Below are positions 44,107 through 53,198 of a DNA stretch of 64,000 nucleotides, one piece after another. Origin of the DNA: Bedellia somnulentella (taxonomy: Eukaryota; Arthropoda; Insecta; Lepidoptera; Bedelliidae). Where the stretch lies: contig OY755171.1 of NCBI GenBank assembly GCA_963576735.1, positions 13,764,001 through 13,828,000 of the forward strand, given 5' to 3'. The position numbers were made by a program, and so were the translations under genes. The notes beneath the pieces are model-generated. The model was not told the origin of the DNA, ran no database searches, and was given only the letters and a program-made list of their open reading frames with translations. Within the stretch, counting starts at the first letter, position 1, and the number at the start of each line of letters is the position of its first letter.

Positions 44107-44380
44107 TCAAACACAAACATTCACGCTGTATATCTCTGAAGGCACTCCTTCAGAGATATACAGCATACTCTTTCACTAAAGAGGCACTAATTTCTGAATA
44201 TCACGTGACATCAAAGTTGTACTTAGTCATGCTACAGTGTAATTGTACAAAAATACGATAGCAAAAGAACAAGCAAAACATATGTACTCTGACCACCAGG
44301 TAACAATAATTTCACGTGATGTTCAGAAGTATTAACAACTCTGCTACCCCCTTGAAGACACCTGACGTGAACGCTTGAGT
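44107..44380. repeat. SINE family C inverted dimer
   Basis: The left part (44107-44211) is family C 3' half in reverse ('acattcacgctgtatatctc', 'ggcactaatttctgaatatc', 'acgtgacat'). The right part (44212-44380) is family C 3' half in forward orientation ('aagttgtacttagtcatgct', 'acagtgtaattgtacaaaaa', 'cacgtgatgttcagaagtat' and 'cctgacgtgaacgctt'). Within the left part lies an 18-base perfect palindrome arm pair (44125-44142 and 44147-44164) with a 4-base cact loop. No tRNA-like head remains. Confidence 0.75.
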
Positions 44381-45367
44381 CTTGGATTGAGTTGATGAAC
44401 AAGAGAAGTTAAAAAAAAAGATTACATCCAAGTTTCGAACAAAATCCAGATAAGGAAAATTAAACTCATGTCAAGTCGGAGAGATCGGAAACTCAGCATT
44501 TATTTGTGTACGACAAACAATCGGTAAGTATAGTCACCTTCAAGAAAGAGGTCAACTGTTGAATCCATCTCAACAAACACTATGATGTTTCGGAATATTT
44601 ATGAACATACGAAAAGTACAAGAATACATGTATTAAGGCCATTATCTCAAATAAATAGAACATCAGAATCAATTCAACTATTTTTTCTTCATGACATATC
44701 AACAGAATTTCAATCAATGACGTAATATCACACTTTCCAAATAAGGCTACTTCACCATAATGTAGTTGATTTTTATATGATTGCAAAAATAAAATATACT
44801 ACTATACTATACTTTATTTTTGTATTACTTTAATAAAAAAGTAGAAGTCTATAATTTTTTCATTAAAACCATCCTTATTTTTAGACTGGCCTTTTAAAGA
44901 AAACTTTTCGTGCCTCAAAATCAATATCTTTTAGTAATGCCGTTTAGTTAAATAAGTTTCTGTTTCAATAACATTGGCAAAAATAAAAGTACTAACTTTA
45001 CTTTTTTCGCTTTAAAAGCTATGAATTTTCATTACCACGTTGCACTAAAAGAAATTATGTTGAGATGTACCGCGTGTAAAAGGACACTCTCGAATAAGCT
45101 GTTTTTGTTTACAAATACAATACATATATAAATAAGTTAACACCACGTTCTGTGTCTATTCATACTCGCCAAAACCAATCCAGGAAGGTGCTTGCTAGCC
45201 CATTGTGATGTTTTCCACTAGTGGGAATTTCCACAAAATTTACTGTAAATTCGTATTTTAAGTATGTGGAAGGTCAATATTCTGTCAGTAGGTTGCGAGA
45301 TGACGCAGATCATTGTGATTTCGTATTGCAGTTTTATCTTGTCCAATTTCTAAGAAATATTTGGTAC
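44381..45367. other. AT-rich, nothing assigned
   Basis: No gene or repeat recognised. Confidence 0.4.
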
Positions 45368-45536
45368 ATACATTTGAAAGTTGATAGGGGAGAAGATGGT
45401 AGAAATAAAGTATCGTTGGTGATGGGTCTCCAAACACATTGCCAAAAAACTACTTAAAAAGCCACATACCCTTAGTCGCCTCTTAAGACACCCGTGGTAG
45501 AAACGGTAGTGGTATTCTAAGCCGGCACTACACGGA
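45368..45536 (-). repeat. SINE family A, 3'-truncated copy (reverse)
   Basis: Starts at 'catttgaaagttgatagggg', then 'gatgggtctccaaacacatt', 'cttagtcgcctcttaagaca', and head 'attctaagccggcactacac'. It ends 23 bases before the mariner terminal repeat. Confidence 0.88.
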
Positions 45537-45743
45537 AAAATATTATATTGGTTAAAATACGAGGGGCATGCTAATAGAAGTAAGATACTCTTTTCTCATT
45601 TAATTGACACTGGCAAGCTATACACCATCTTTTAGGCTGGTTTTTTATTGACATATTTGAATATAGGACACCCTTCTTTTATTTATTTATTTTTTGAATG
45701 AGCATAATTTTTCCGAGAATCTGGCGGGAATTCACTAGCAACA

Positions 45744-45931
45744 ATGGAGCTCAGTCGACGGGATTTTCGCGCTATGGTTTATTATGACTTTAAAAAAGGT
45801 TTAAAGCTTCAAGAATGTTTTGAACTTTTGACTTCTACTTTTGGTGAGTCTGCTTGTTCCCGAGCAACAGTATTCAATTGGTTTGCTGAATTTAAAAGAG
45901 GACGGGGATGTCTCGAAGATGAAGCGAAGAC
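45744..45931 (+). pseudogene. mariner transposase, N-terminal fragment
   Basis: Encodes MELSRRDFRAMVYYDFKKGL, KLQECFELLTSTFGESACSR, ATVFNWFAEFKRGRGCLEDE and AKT, about 63 residues of the N-terminal DNA-binding half of a mariner transposase. It includes the first helix-turn-helix ('YYDFKKGL..QECFELL...FGE', then 'SRATVFNWFAEFKRG'). The ATG sits 184 bp after the left terminal repeat, as expected. The frame runs on into a SINE A head scrap and stops at 45972-45974. All catalytic residues are absent, so at most a truncated DNA-binding peptide could be made. Confidence 0.85.
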
Positions 45932-45960
45932 TGTTATTCTAAACCGTCACTACACGGCAA
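45932..45960 (-). repeat. SINE A head scrap inside mariner
   Basis: ctgttattctaaaccgtcac plus tacacggca matches the SINE A 5' head in reverse and sits exactly at the deletion junction of the transposase. Confidence 0.75.
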
Positions 45961-46118
45961 ACGGCTACTTTTAATAAAGAATAAATTATATAATTTTTAA
46001 GTATCTAGTTTCTTTTGGCATGCCCCTCGTATTATAAATATATCTAAGTGACATTGGTCACCCGCCACATTATTTAAAATTAATAATTAGTTTTATTAGT
46101 TTGTTGTATGAAGCAGTA

Positions 46119-46140
46119 TGTGTGTGTGTGTGTGTTTGTG
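46119..46140. repeat. (TG)n microsatellite
   Basis: Short TG run directly before a decayed SINE A head. Confidence 0.9.
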
Positions 46141-46320
46141 TATGTGTAGTGTCCACTTAAAATAGCACTACCCTCTTTACCTTATTTTAGCATAGTTTAT
46201 ACGATGCGATTACGGCAACTGAAGCTTTTAAGTGGTGAGTGAGTGATTAAGTTTATTTCACCAATTAACCTTATTTATGCCTGCTTTCCCCTGTTACGTC
46301 AAATTTCAACATATTTGAAG
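46139..46320 (+). repeat. SINE family A, decayed copy
   Basis: 'tgtgtagtgtccacttaaaa', 'tagcactaccctcttt', 'aagcttttaagtggtgagtg', 'gctttcccctgttacgtcaa' preserve the order of family A blocks. The tail is lost. Confidence 0.55.
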
Positions 46321-46611
46321 ATCGGTTTTACATCTTTTATGATAAAAGGTTTAGTGTGAATTTTACTCACACCTTTACCAGCCTCGTCATGGGAGCATAG
46401 TCGCGATGTTATCTCTTTGTAAAATATCTATTATTCCAATTGTTTCAATCTGATGCAAATGTTGCTCTCAGAAATGAAGGCAAGTGGTTTTGCATAGAAA
46501 TAATGTCCTCATATGTAGTTCTTCTTCATATTTCACAATATATTTTGTAATAACATACGTTAAAGGTCTATAATATTGATTGACCACGTTTAATATCAGT
46601 TGGTTTAGATT
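46321..46611. other. no gene recognised
   Basis: Unassigned sequence. Confidence 0.4.
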
Positions 46612-46938
46612 TATTACCGCCCATTATTCCCATTGGGGTAGGCAGAGACTATCGATCGCCACTTAGTACGATCTTGACAAACCTCTCTTGCTTCCCTTAC
46701 ATTCATTATTCTTCTCATACAAGCTCTTTAATTCTTCTCACTTCGGACCCCCGCCTTTATAAGAACGTTTTCTATCTGGTCTAGAAACGTCTTACAGGGC
46801 CGTCTTCTGCTAACAATCCCATCCACATTGGCTCTATATATCTCTTTCGCTACTTTATTTTCATCCATCCCCTCTATGTGCCCAAACCACCTCATCATTC
46901 CTTTTTCTATTTTGCATACTACGTCATCCTTCAATGGA
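46612..46938 (-). pseudogene. RTE-clade LINE, C-terminal fragment
   Basis: Reverse-strand reading: LKDDVVCKIEKGMMRWFGHI, EGMDENKVAKEIYRANVDGI, VSRRRPCKTFLDQIENVLIK, AGVRSEKN, then one nonsense codon (taa for aaa), then in frame RACMRRIMNVREAREVCQDR and the SAYPNGN end. This is the C-terminal tail of RTE-type ORF2, after the RT domain. The 3' UTR and TATG tail are missing at 46612. It is very similar to the forward copy at 48005-48490, forming an inverted pair. Confidence 0.88.
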
Positions 46939-47361
46939 ATAATTTCAGTAATATTCAATAAGGTGGAATACAGGTACATGTTTTTTTTTTTATTAAATGG
47001 TTGGCTCTGCATTTGTATGTACTGTACCTCACATAAACTCAACAACTACTATCTAGTCTTTGAACTGAGTATTAATACGATTAAAAACATCATGAGCAAA
47101 TGATTTATCTTCCGCAAGGATGCAAAAGATAGTGAGTAAAATATTCGTATAATATAAGTTAAAGTATTATTTCTGTTAATAACATATATTTAATGTGCAC
47201 GTTTGCTTACGACATAATTAAACTATAAATACTAATAAATTGATTGCAAGGCTTTGAATTGATTGATTGTAAGAATCCCGTGTTCTTATATATAGTTTTA
47301 AGTTCGCTAATGTATATTTTTTATGCCGATCGTTTTATAGAGAAATCTTCGCTTACTGCAG
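46939..47361. other. AT-rich, nothing assigned
   Basis: No gene recognised; it ends at a possible splice acceptor (cgcttactgcag, 47350-47361). Confidence 0.35.
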
Positions 47362-47478
47362 ACCCAAAATTGTAAAAGATACATATTTTCATATCTTACA
47401 TATGATAATGTTGGTGGATGTGGCTGTTCAGAAGAAACGTGTCGTATGGATGGTGGTAATTGCAAGTACGATGAGTGA
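47362..47478 (+). CDS. candidate Cys-rich terminal exon (hypothetical)
   Basis: After a good acceptor-like cgcttactgcag (ending at 47361), an in-frame stretch of 38 codons to TGA (47476-47478) reads TQNCKRYIFSYLTYD, NVGGCGCSEETCRM, DGGNCKYDE. It has five cysteines, including a CGC motif, and a charged C-terminus, unlike the AT-driven chance frames around it. There is no ATG, so it would be a last exon of a gene whose other exons are not visible here. The downstream 150 bases are GC-richer (gtcacgtttgcgtgag). I do not recognise a family. It could equally be chance or part of an unrecognised repeat. Confidence 0.2.
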   Translation, partial: TQNCKRYIFSYLTYDNVGGCGCSEETCRMDGGNCKYDE

Positions 47479-48004
47479 CGCTAAGTAGCGCGGTTAAATT
47501 GCTAAGTAAACGTCACGTTTGCGTGAGAGGCCTCGCTAAAATATATGACTACAGAGGACAAGAGAGGGCGTTCACCTCGATCTACGATATAATTTTGTCG
47601 GCGGCTTTAGCCGGTGGTGATGAGTAGAACTTTTTATTTCGCACCTTGCAGTTGGACTGAATAGAATGTACATATTTAATGTACATTTTTTTTATAATTC
47701 ACTTAGTTTTGAGTATACTTTCTTGGAGTTATAAAACAAAGTATGTTTTTTATAAAAAGAAAACTATAAAATCTGATATGTTGATATACACAAATCCAAC
47801 GCCCAATTACCAGTATATAATTAATTACCGGGTTTTCCGGATTCTCAACAAGTTTTTCTCGGTAAAAAGGGAAAACGTGGATCAAAATAAGAATTCAGAC
47901 TGACGCTAACATTTACTGAAAATAAAATATATTTTACATCACCTCTCCAAAAACATCAATGTACGAACTTCAATGTTTAATCTTAAGTGCATACTTCTTA
48001 ACTA
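47479..48004. other. GC-richer then AT-rich, nothing assigned
   Basis: 47479-47640 is GC-richer ('gagaggcctcgctaaaatat', 'gtcggcggctttagccggtg'). The rest is AT-rich, with nothing assignable. Confidence 0.35.
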
Positions 48005-48490
48005 TTAGTATAGTATGTGTGGTAGTGAATGTTGGGCATGGCAGAAGAAGCATGAAAGTAGAGTTAATGCAGTGGAAATGAGATCCCTCAGAAGTATATG
48101 TAATGTAAGGCTGTGTGATAGAGTGAGAAATACTGTGATCCGTGAACGAGTAGGTTTGAAAGATGACGTAGTATGCAAGATAGAAAAAGGAATGTTGAGG
48201 TGGTTTGGGCACATAGAGAGGATGGATGAAAATAAAGTAGCGAAAGAGATATATAGAGCCAATGTGGATGGGAATGTTAGTAGAGGACGGCCTCGTAAAA
48301 CGTTTCTGGACCAGATAGAAAACGTTCCGAAAACGGGGGTCCGAAGTGAGAAGAATAAAAGAGCATGTATGAGAAGGATAATGAATGTAAGGAAAGCAAG
48401 AGAGGTTTGTCAAGATCGTACTGAGTGGCGATCGATAGTCTCTGCCTACCCCAATGGAAATAATGGGCGTGAGTATAAGTAAGTAAGTAT
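48005..48490 (+). pseudogene. RTE-clade LINE, C-terminal 155 codons
   Basis: The longest RTE piece: an intact frame 48015-48482 with MCGSECWAWQKKHESRVNAV, EMRSLRSICNVRLCDRVRNT, VIRERVGLKDDVVCKIEKGM, LRWFGHIERMDENKVAKEIY and so on, to EWRSIVSAYPNGNNGREYK. The pattern (G.ECW, E...LR, R.RN..IRE, LRWFGH.ERM, RGRP..T.LDQIE, RACM, DR..W....SAYP) is the post-RT region of RTE-type ORF2. The endonuclease and RT domains are absent. The end reads gcgtgagtataagtaagtaa, a variant tail. Confidence 0.9.
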
Positions 48491-48723
48491 TTTTCTTAAT
48501 TAAACATTTGTTTTTGATATTTAGTAGCGATTACCATAATTTACTGAAACATTAATCATTAGATTTAAAAATGCATAGAAGATGCATGAATTATTGATAC
48601 GCGTATTCATATAAACCTGCTTTATAAAAAATAATATCTCATTAGCATATTAAAACAGTATATAGGTACATCATATACTTGAAAGTAGCCAAAATATATC
48701 TGAAACCCATATTTAGATATATA
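48491..48723. other. AT-rich, nothing assigned
   Basis: Short unassigned stretch. Confidence 0.4.
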
Positions 48724-48895
48724 CACACATGCATATACTCACGGCCATAAATTCCATAGGTCCCAAAGAACTTCAGAACTGGAAACTTCTCAGCCACATT
48801 GGAGACAAGATGGTAAAAATAAAGTATCGTTGGTGATGGGTCTCCAACCACATCGCCCAAAAACCAAACGTGACATTTTAAGCCGGTACTACACG
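48724..48895 (-). repeat. SINE family A, internally deleted (reverse)
   Basis: 'gcatatactcacggccataa', 'tctcagccacattggagaca', 'gtatcgttggtgatgggtct', head 'ttaagccggtactacacg'. A possible TSD, tagatata, is at 48714 and 48900. Confidence 0.85.
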
Positions 48896-49050
48896 ACACT
48901 AGATATACGTATATATCAGTTTAAATATACCATTAATTTATGAAATAAACATACATGAATCATATACTAGGATGAAAAAAGAAATCTACCATAGTTAAAT
49001 TGACATTATTATCTTAATTATTGTATTTAAAGGAACACAACACCGATAAA

Positions 49051-49152
49051 CTCAACTTCCAAAAGTGGCTGAGGAATTTCTAATTCCTTAGCTCTGGCTA
49101 CCCCTTCTAGGGATTTATAGCCGTGAGAATATGTATATGTATGTATGTATAT
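49051..49152 (+). repeat. SINE family A, 5'-truncated with 14-bp TSD
   Basis: Only the last 102 bp of the family (ctcaacttccaaaagtggct to gagaatatgtatatgtatg). It is bordered by a 14-base perfect target-site duplication acaacaccgataaa (49037-49050 and 49153-49166). This shows SINE A suffers LINE-style 5' truncation during reverse transcription. Confidence 0.96.
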
Positions 49153-49166
49153 ACAACACCGATAAA

Positions 49167-49384
49167 TCTATATCATCAAGCAATGTAAAAACTAATTGGT
49201 TTGTTATTATTATATTTCAAGAAGTTTAGTGTGGTAATGTTGCCTTCTGATAGTTTTTAAAGCACTCTAAGAATTCAATTACCATTTAGATAGCCAAAAA
49301 TTATGACTAAAAAGGAGTTCAAATGTTTTGTACACATACGTATGTATTCTTAAACTATCAATATCCTATATGCATACCTATGAC
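49167..49384. other. AT-rich, nothing assigned
   Basis: No gene or repeat recognised. Confidence 0.4.
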
Positions 49385-49500
49385 AGTAGGTAGCGGGTTC
49401 TGATCTCTATCTAGTACGATCCTAGAGAACCTTTCACCCCCAACTATTAACAGAGTATATCTTTTGTTATTTACACTTCGGACGCCAGCAGCCGGGAAAA
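49385..49500 (-). repeat. RTE 3' remnant (reverse), decayed
   Basis: 'gatctctatctagtacgatc', 'ctagagaacctttcaccccc' and 'tttacacttcggacgcca' recall the reversed RTE end. It is directly interrupted by the LINE to its right. Confidence 0.45.
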
Positions 49501-49534
49501 TAAAACGAAAATTTGTTTCGTCACACATAAATAG

Positions 49535-51163
49535 CGGCTAGCTTTTGGCACAATTTATAATTTATCGGAGGCAGATCGGCTTATTCCGTTTATCCACCCT
49601 AAAACAGCCTCCCTAAGTCCTAAAAATTGCAAGAACCACATTATATGCATTGAAATTTATAAGCTATTACTATCCTTGTATCCTAACGCTGGTGCTGGTT
49701 CAGATGGTATTCCACCATTTTTTATTAAAATGTGCGCTAGAAATCTTTCATCACCTCTGTGCATAATTTATAAAAAATCTTTCAAAGAAGGGGTTTTCCC
49801 CTCTAAATGGAAAGATGCACTTATTTTACCTATCCATAAAAAGGGGCCAAAATATAAAATATCTAATTACAGACCTATATCTATTTTAAACGTTTTTGCT
49901 AAGGTTTTAGAGAAAATAGTATACAACCACATCTATCCCGTAATTAGACCTAAACTTCCTCCCCAACAACATGGGTTCGTACGGGGCAAATCTGTAAATA
50001 CAAATTTAATAGTCTTTGTAGATTCCCTTCTACACAGTATGGAGCGTCGGGTTCAAGTTGACGTCATATACACCGACATAGAAAAATGCTTCGACCGTAC
50101 AGACCATAATATTCTATTACGTAAACTACTCGAATTGGGCGTGCAGGGTGACCTGCTTCGCTGGTTGTCTTCTTATATTGAAAATCGGCACCAAGTTGTA
50201 GTGTTGGGAGGTTATAGATCCGACTACGTGGATGTACCCTCGGGGGTTCCCCAGGGATCTCATTTGGGCCCTCTTTTGTTTAACGCATACTTGTATGATA
50301 TTTACAGCGTCTTTGGAGAGTCAAATTTTATTATGTATGCGGATGACAAAAAGATTTACTGCGACATTCGCAATGAAAACGACTGCGATAAGCTTCAAAG
50401 GGATCTCGATAACTTGGCAGCGTATTACAAAGCCAACAAAATAAACGTTAGCGTTTCAAAGTGCGTTCAGATATCTTTTTCACGCAACCTTCGACCTATC
50501 CAGCATACCTACTACTTAGATAACCAGCCAATAAAACGAGTTAACTCCGTGAAAGATCTAGGAGTCACCTTGGAATCGAAGCTCACTTTTGAAAATCATA
50601 TAGACGATATCACCAATCGCGCTTATCGAAATTTGGGCTTTGTTATGAGGGTATGTGAGCCTTTTAATGATCTTAATTGTATAAAATCGATTTATTACGC
50701 ATATGTACGTAGTGTTCTAGAATTCGCTTCCTCTATTTGGTCCCCGCATTATCTAAAGTATATACAAATGATTGAGTCGATACAGCGCATATTTATACGT
50801 CACTTGGACTTCAGAACTAAACGATGGGACTGCACCTACGAAGCGTCATGCAAACATCACAAAATATTGCAACTTGACCAGCGCCGCATTCTTTTAGACA
50901 TGTTAGTTCTGCATGATGTTTTGAGTGGTCGGATGGATTGTCCCAACGTAGTTTCCCAAATTGGACTAAACACGCCTGCGCTCAGAACTCGCCATACTTT
51001 TAGAAAATTGTTTCACCTACCTTTTGTTAGAACCAACTATGCCCATAACGCGCCTATTCAACGAATTTTAGATGAGTACAACAAATATTTTTATTCCCTC
51101 GATCCGTTTGCACATAGCAAGTCTATTTTCAAACGCTTGGTTCTAGACGCTGTAGTTGTTTAG
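49535..51163 (+). CDS. LINE ORF2: reverse transcriptase (5'-truncated)
   Basis: The open frame runs from a stop at 49532-49534 to TAG at 51161-51163; 495 codons follow the TTG at 49676. Numbering from there, motifs are NAGAGSDGIPPFFIK (4-18), ISNYRPISILNVFAKVLEK (62-80), QQHGFVRGKSVNTNL (97-111), YTDIEKCFD (132-140), SGVPQGSHLGPLLFN (189-203) and the catalytic MYADDKKIY (220-228). VKDLGVTLESKLTF (thumb) and a C-terminal 'RRILLDMLVLHDVLSG' tail follow. This matches jockey/CR1-group LINE RTs; the clade is uncertain. The frame lacks the endonuclease and ORF1, so the insertion is 5' truncated. Motif A has K-C-F-D where most LINEs have K-A-F-D. No stop interrupts it. It sits in a decayed RTE remnant at its left border. 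Confidence 0.92.
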   Translation, partial: RLAFGTIYNLSEADRLIPFIHPKTASLSPKNCKNHIICIEIYKLLLSLYPNAGAGSDGIPPFFIKMCARNLSSPLCIIYKKSFKEGVFPSKWKDALILPIHKKGPKYKISNYRPISILNVFAKVLEKIVYNHIYPVIRPKLPPQQHGFVRGKSVNTNLIVFVDSLLHSMERRVQVDVIYTDIEKCFDRTDHNILLRKLLELGVQGDLLRWLSSYIENRHQVVVLGGYRSDYVDVPSGVPQGSHLGPLLFNAYLYDIYSVFGESNFIMYADDKKIYCDIRNENDCDKLQRDLDNLAAYYKANKINVSVSKCVQISFSRNLRPIQHTYYLDNQPIKRVNSVKDLGVTLESKLTFENHIDDITNRAYRNLGFVMRVCEPFNDLNCIKSIYYAYVRSVLEFASSIWSPHYLKYIQMIESIQRIFIRHLDFRTKRWDCTYEASCKHHKILQLDQRRILLDMLVLHDVLSGRMDCPNVVSQIGLNTPALRTRHTFRKLFHLPFVRTNYAHNAPIQRILDEYNKYFYSLDPFAHSKSIFKRLVLDAVVV

Positions 51164-51484
51164 GTAGATTCAACCATTTCTATGTCATATTATTTAAATA
51201 AGGTTTTACTATTATATAACGTTTATGCATATCAATACAATCACATTCACATACATACACTCACATACATACACTCACATTCTCATATACACACTCACAC
51301 ATCATAACACACATTACACACACCACACACATTATCATTCAAGTATCATCAATTATCATTAATATTAAATTTTATTCTTCTCTCAATTGTTTAGCATTTT
51401 TACATATATTTTTTTTCTTTTTCTGTTGTTATTCATTAATTCTTTAGATATAAATAATAAATAATAAAAAAAAAAAAAAAAAAT
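51164..51484 (+). other. LINE 3' UTR and poly(A)
   Basis: After the RT stop there is a CA-rich block (51239-51333, repeats of cacatacatacactca), T-rich sequence and 'aaataataaataat' followed by a run of about 17 A (51466-51483). This is probably the element's 3' end. Confidence 0.6.
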
Positions 51485-51810
51485 AAAAATTTATTCAGTT
51501 TTCAAAAGTACATAATATTCGTCTTAACCTAGTAAGTTATTTAAAGTACAAAATATAACATTTTCCTGTTCCTGAGCTAGGTAATTTACCTGTATTTCAG
51601 GCAACAATAAACAAAAAAGGCTTAAACTATCAGTTTTATTATAGATAGTTTAGATTATTTTTTTTTCTTTTGAATTAACTGTGTGTGTATCTTGTTTTAA
51701 CTTGTGATCATCTGTTATTGGCCTTATTTACTGTACTGTTTCAATTAACTATATAATATGTGTTGCTGTTGATGATCCTTATATAATAAATAAATAAAAT
51801 AAATAAAAAT
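51485..51810. repeat. composite retroelement tails
   Basis: 51485-51640 reads like another retroelement 3' end in reverse ('tttattcagttttcaaaagt' after the A-run). 51690-51810 is a forward 3' end finishing in 'gttgctgttgatgatcctta' and (AAATAAAT)n at 51786-51810. The nesting order could not be settled by eye. Confidence 0.4.
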
Positions 51811-52962
51811 TCCGGATATCCACCCCGTTCAGGGTGGATAGAAGGACAAACGTTTCCGAGTAGTATATAAGCCGGCAGATCGATATTGTATCTGTTTTTA
51901 TGAACACATAGGCCGATATATACATTAAACGTTTGCTGATTGGCGCGCAGGGGTAAAATATTGTAATATTGAAACTAGCGATAAATACATTTTCTATGTA
52001 TTACAATTATTTCTATTGTAATTTTTTGTACCAGTTAGTTTGAGTGACCTTTTACGGAAAATGATAGTTATTGCTTCGTTTAAAAATTATTAAGAAAATA
52101 TTATACTTGTTGTTTTTGTTCACCAAATAGACCTTTAAGATATTAACATCTGCATTTAGTCACATAGAATAATACGCACAATCCATCATGTTTGGAACGT
52201 AAAGAGCGTCACACACCTTGTGGCAAATGTGCAACATTTAAATACCTATTCATCTGGACTAAACGCCATCAACCTTATTCCAATTCTATAGTTGTTTTTC
52301 AAGTGCTGTTGACATTTATGCAATGCATCCGTTGATGACGAAGAATAAACTGAACGTGCGGCCAAGTCAAGCCACATTGGGTATTATTAACAGCTTGCTT
52401 CAAACAAGGTGCATTTGCCACGTTCTGTGTTATATTTGTATAAATATAGAGCATATTTTAATTGTAGTCAATTTGCTAACTGCTATGTTAAAGGTCTCCA
52501 TTGTTGCAGTTTGCGTAAAATTTTATGAGCGTTCTTTTATTCAAAGTTTCAGGGTGATATTGAATTAAATTATTCAGTGTTTATTAATATAATCGTGCAT
52601 GCATAAAAAACAACCTTAATAGCTCAGTAGGAAGATTTTAGATACTAGAGCTATTACTTTAAATATTTAATCAGAAATACGATCCTCTATCGTTCGTGAT
52701 TTTTAGATGTGATGCTAAATGTATTAAATTGATGACGATAAAGAAAAAAGTATATTTAAGCAAAACCGCTCGGTCAAACTTTTTGAAAGGCTTCTCCTGT
52801 CACGTAAGAACACTATCCAGGTGAAATATGGGAACTCGGGAAACCAAGCTATATAACACTAATATAACCATTTTTACTACCACCATATTCGCTTTCCTTA
52901 TATATTAATATTTTGAATTTTTCACTTACGATTTGTAGGATAGAATACTGACTGAAATTACT
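51811..52962. other. AT-rich, nothing assigned
   Basis: No gene or repeat recognised over about 1.1 kb. Confidence 0.4.
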
Positions 52963-53078
52963 TTTTATTCCATAACATATTAACAAAAGTATAAAAAATG
53001 CAGTAGAGTTTTAATAATAAGTACAATTTGCGGTCTTATCTCTTAAAACGATCTCTTCCAGACAACCTTTAAATGGTA
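52963..53078 (-). repeat. retroelement 3' end (family I, reverse)
   Basis: In reverse it contains 'aaaggttgtctggaagagat', 'cgttttaagagataagaccg' and 'caaattgtac', then 'ttatggaataaaaagta'. It matches the forward copy at 62251-62400. The conserved 'ggttgtctggaagagatcgc' word is common in lepidopteran repeat ends (from general knowledge). Its parent element is not visible here. Confidence 0.6.
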
Positions 53079-53168
53079 AGCTATACAAATTAAGTTCAGT
53101 TAAGATTATACTATAAATGTTTAATATATCGATGTAGTAAATATTTATAACCAATTTTCAATTATTAT

Positions 53169-53198
53169 ATACAAAGTGGCGATCGATAGTCTCTGCCT
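53169..53198 (+). repeat. RTE 3' end scrap
   Basis: Just tatacaaagtggcgatcgat and agtctctgcc, matching the RTE terminus exactly, embedded in unrelated DNA. Confidence 0.7.

Larger units (their letters stand above)
45560..46029 (+). mobile_element. mariner-type transposon, internally deleted
   Basis: A 470-bp element between TA dinucleotides (45558-45559 and 46030-46031). Its terminal inverted repeats are about 28 bp: outer 12 bases perfect (cgaggggcatgc / gcatgcccctcg), then similar (agaag..agatact on both). A normal mariner is about 1.3 kb, so roughly two thirds, including the catalytic DDD domain, is missing. It is mobilisable only in trans, if at all. Confidence 0.9.

Noticed and set aside
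47970..48413. 147-codon minus-strand frame
   Set aside because: It is the antisense of the RTE C-terminal coding fragment at 48005-48490.
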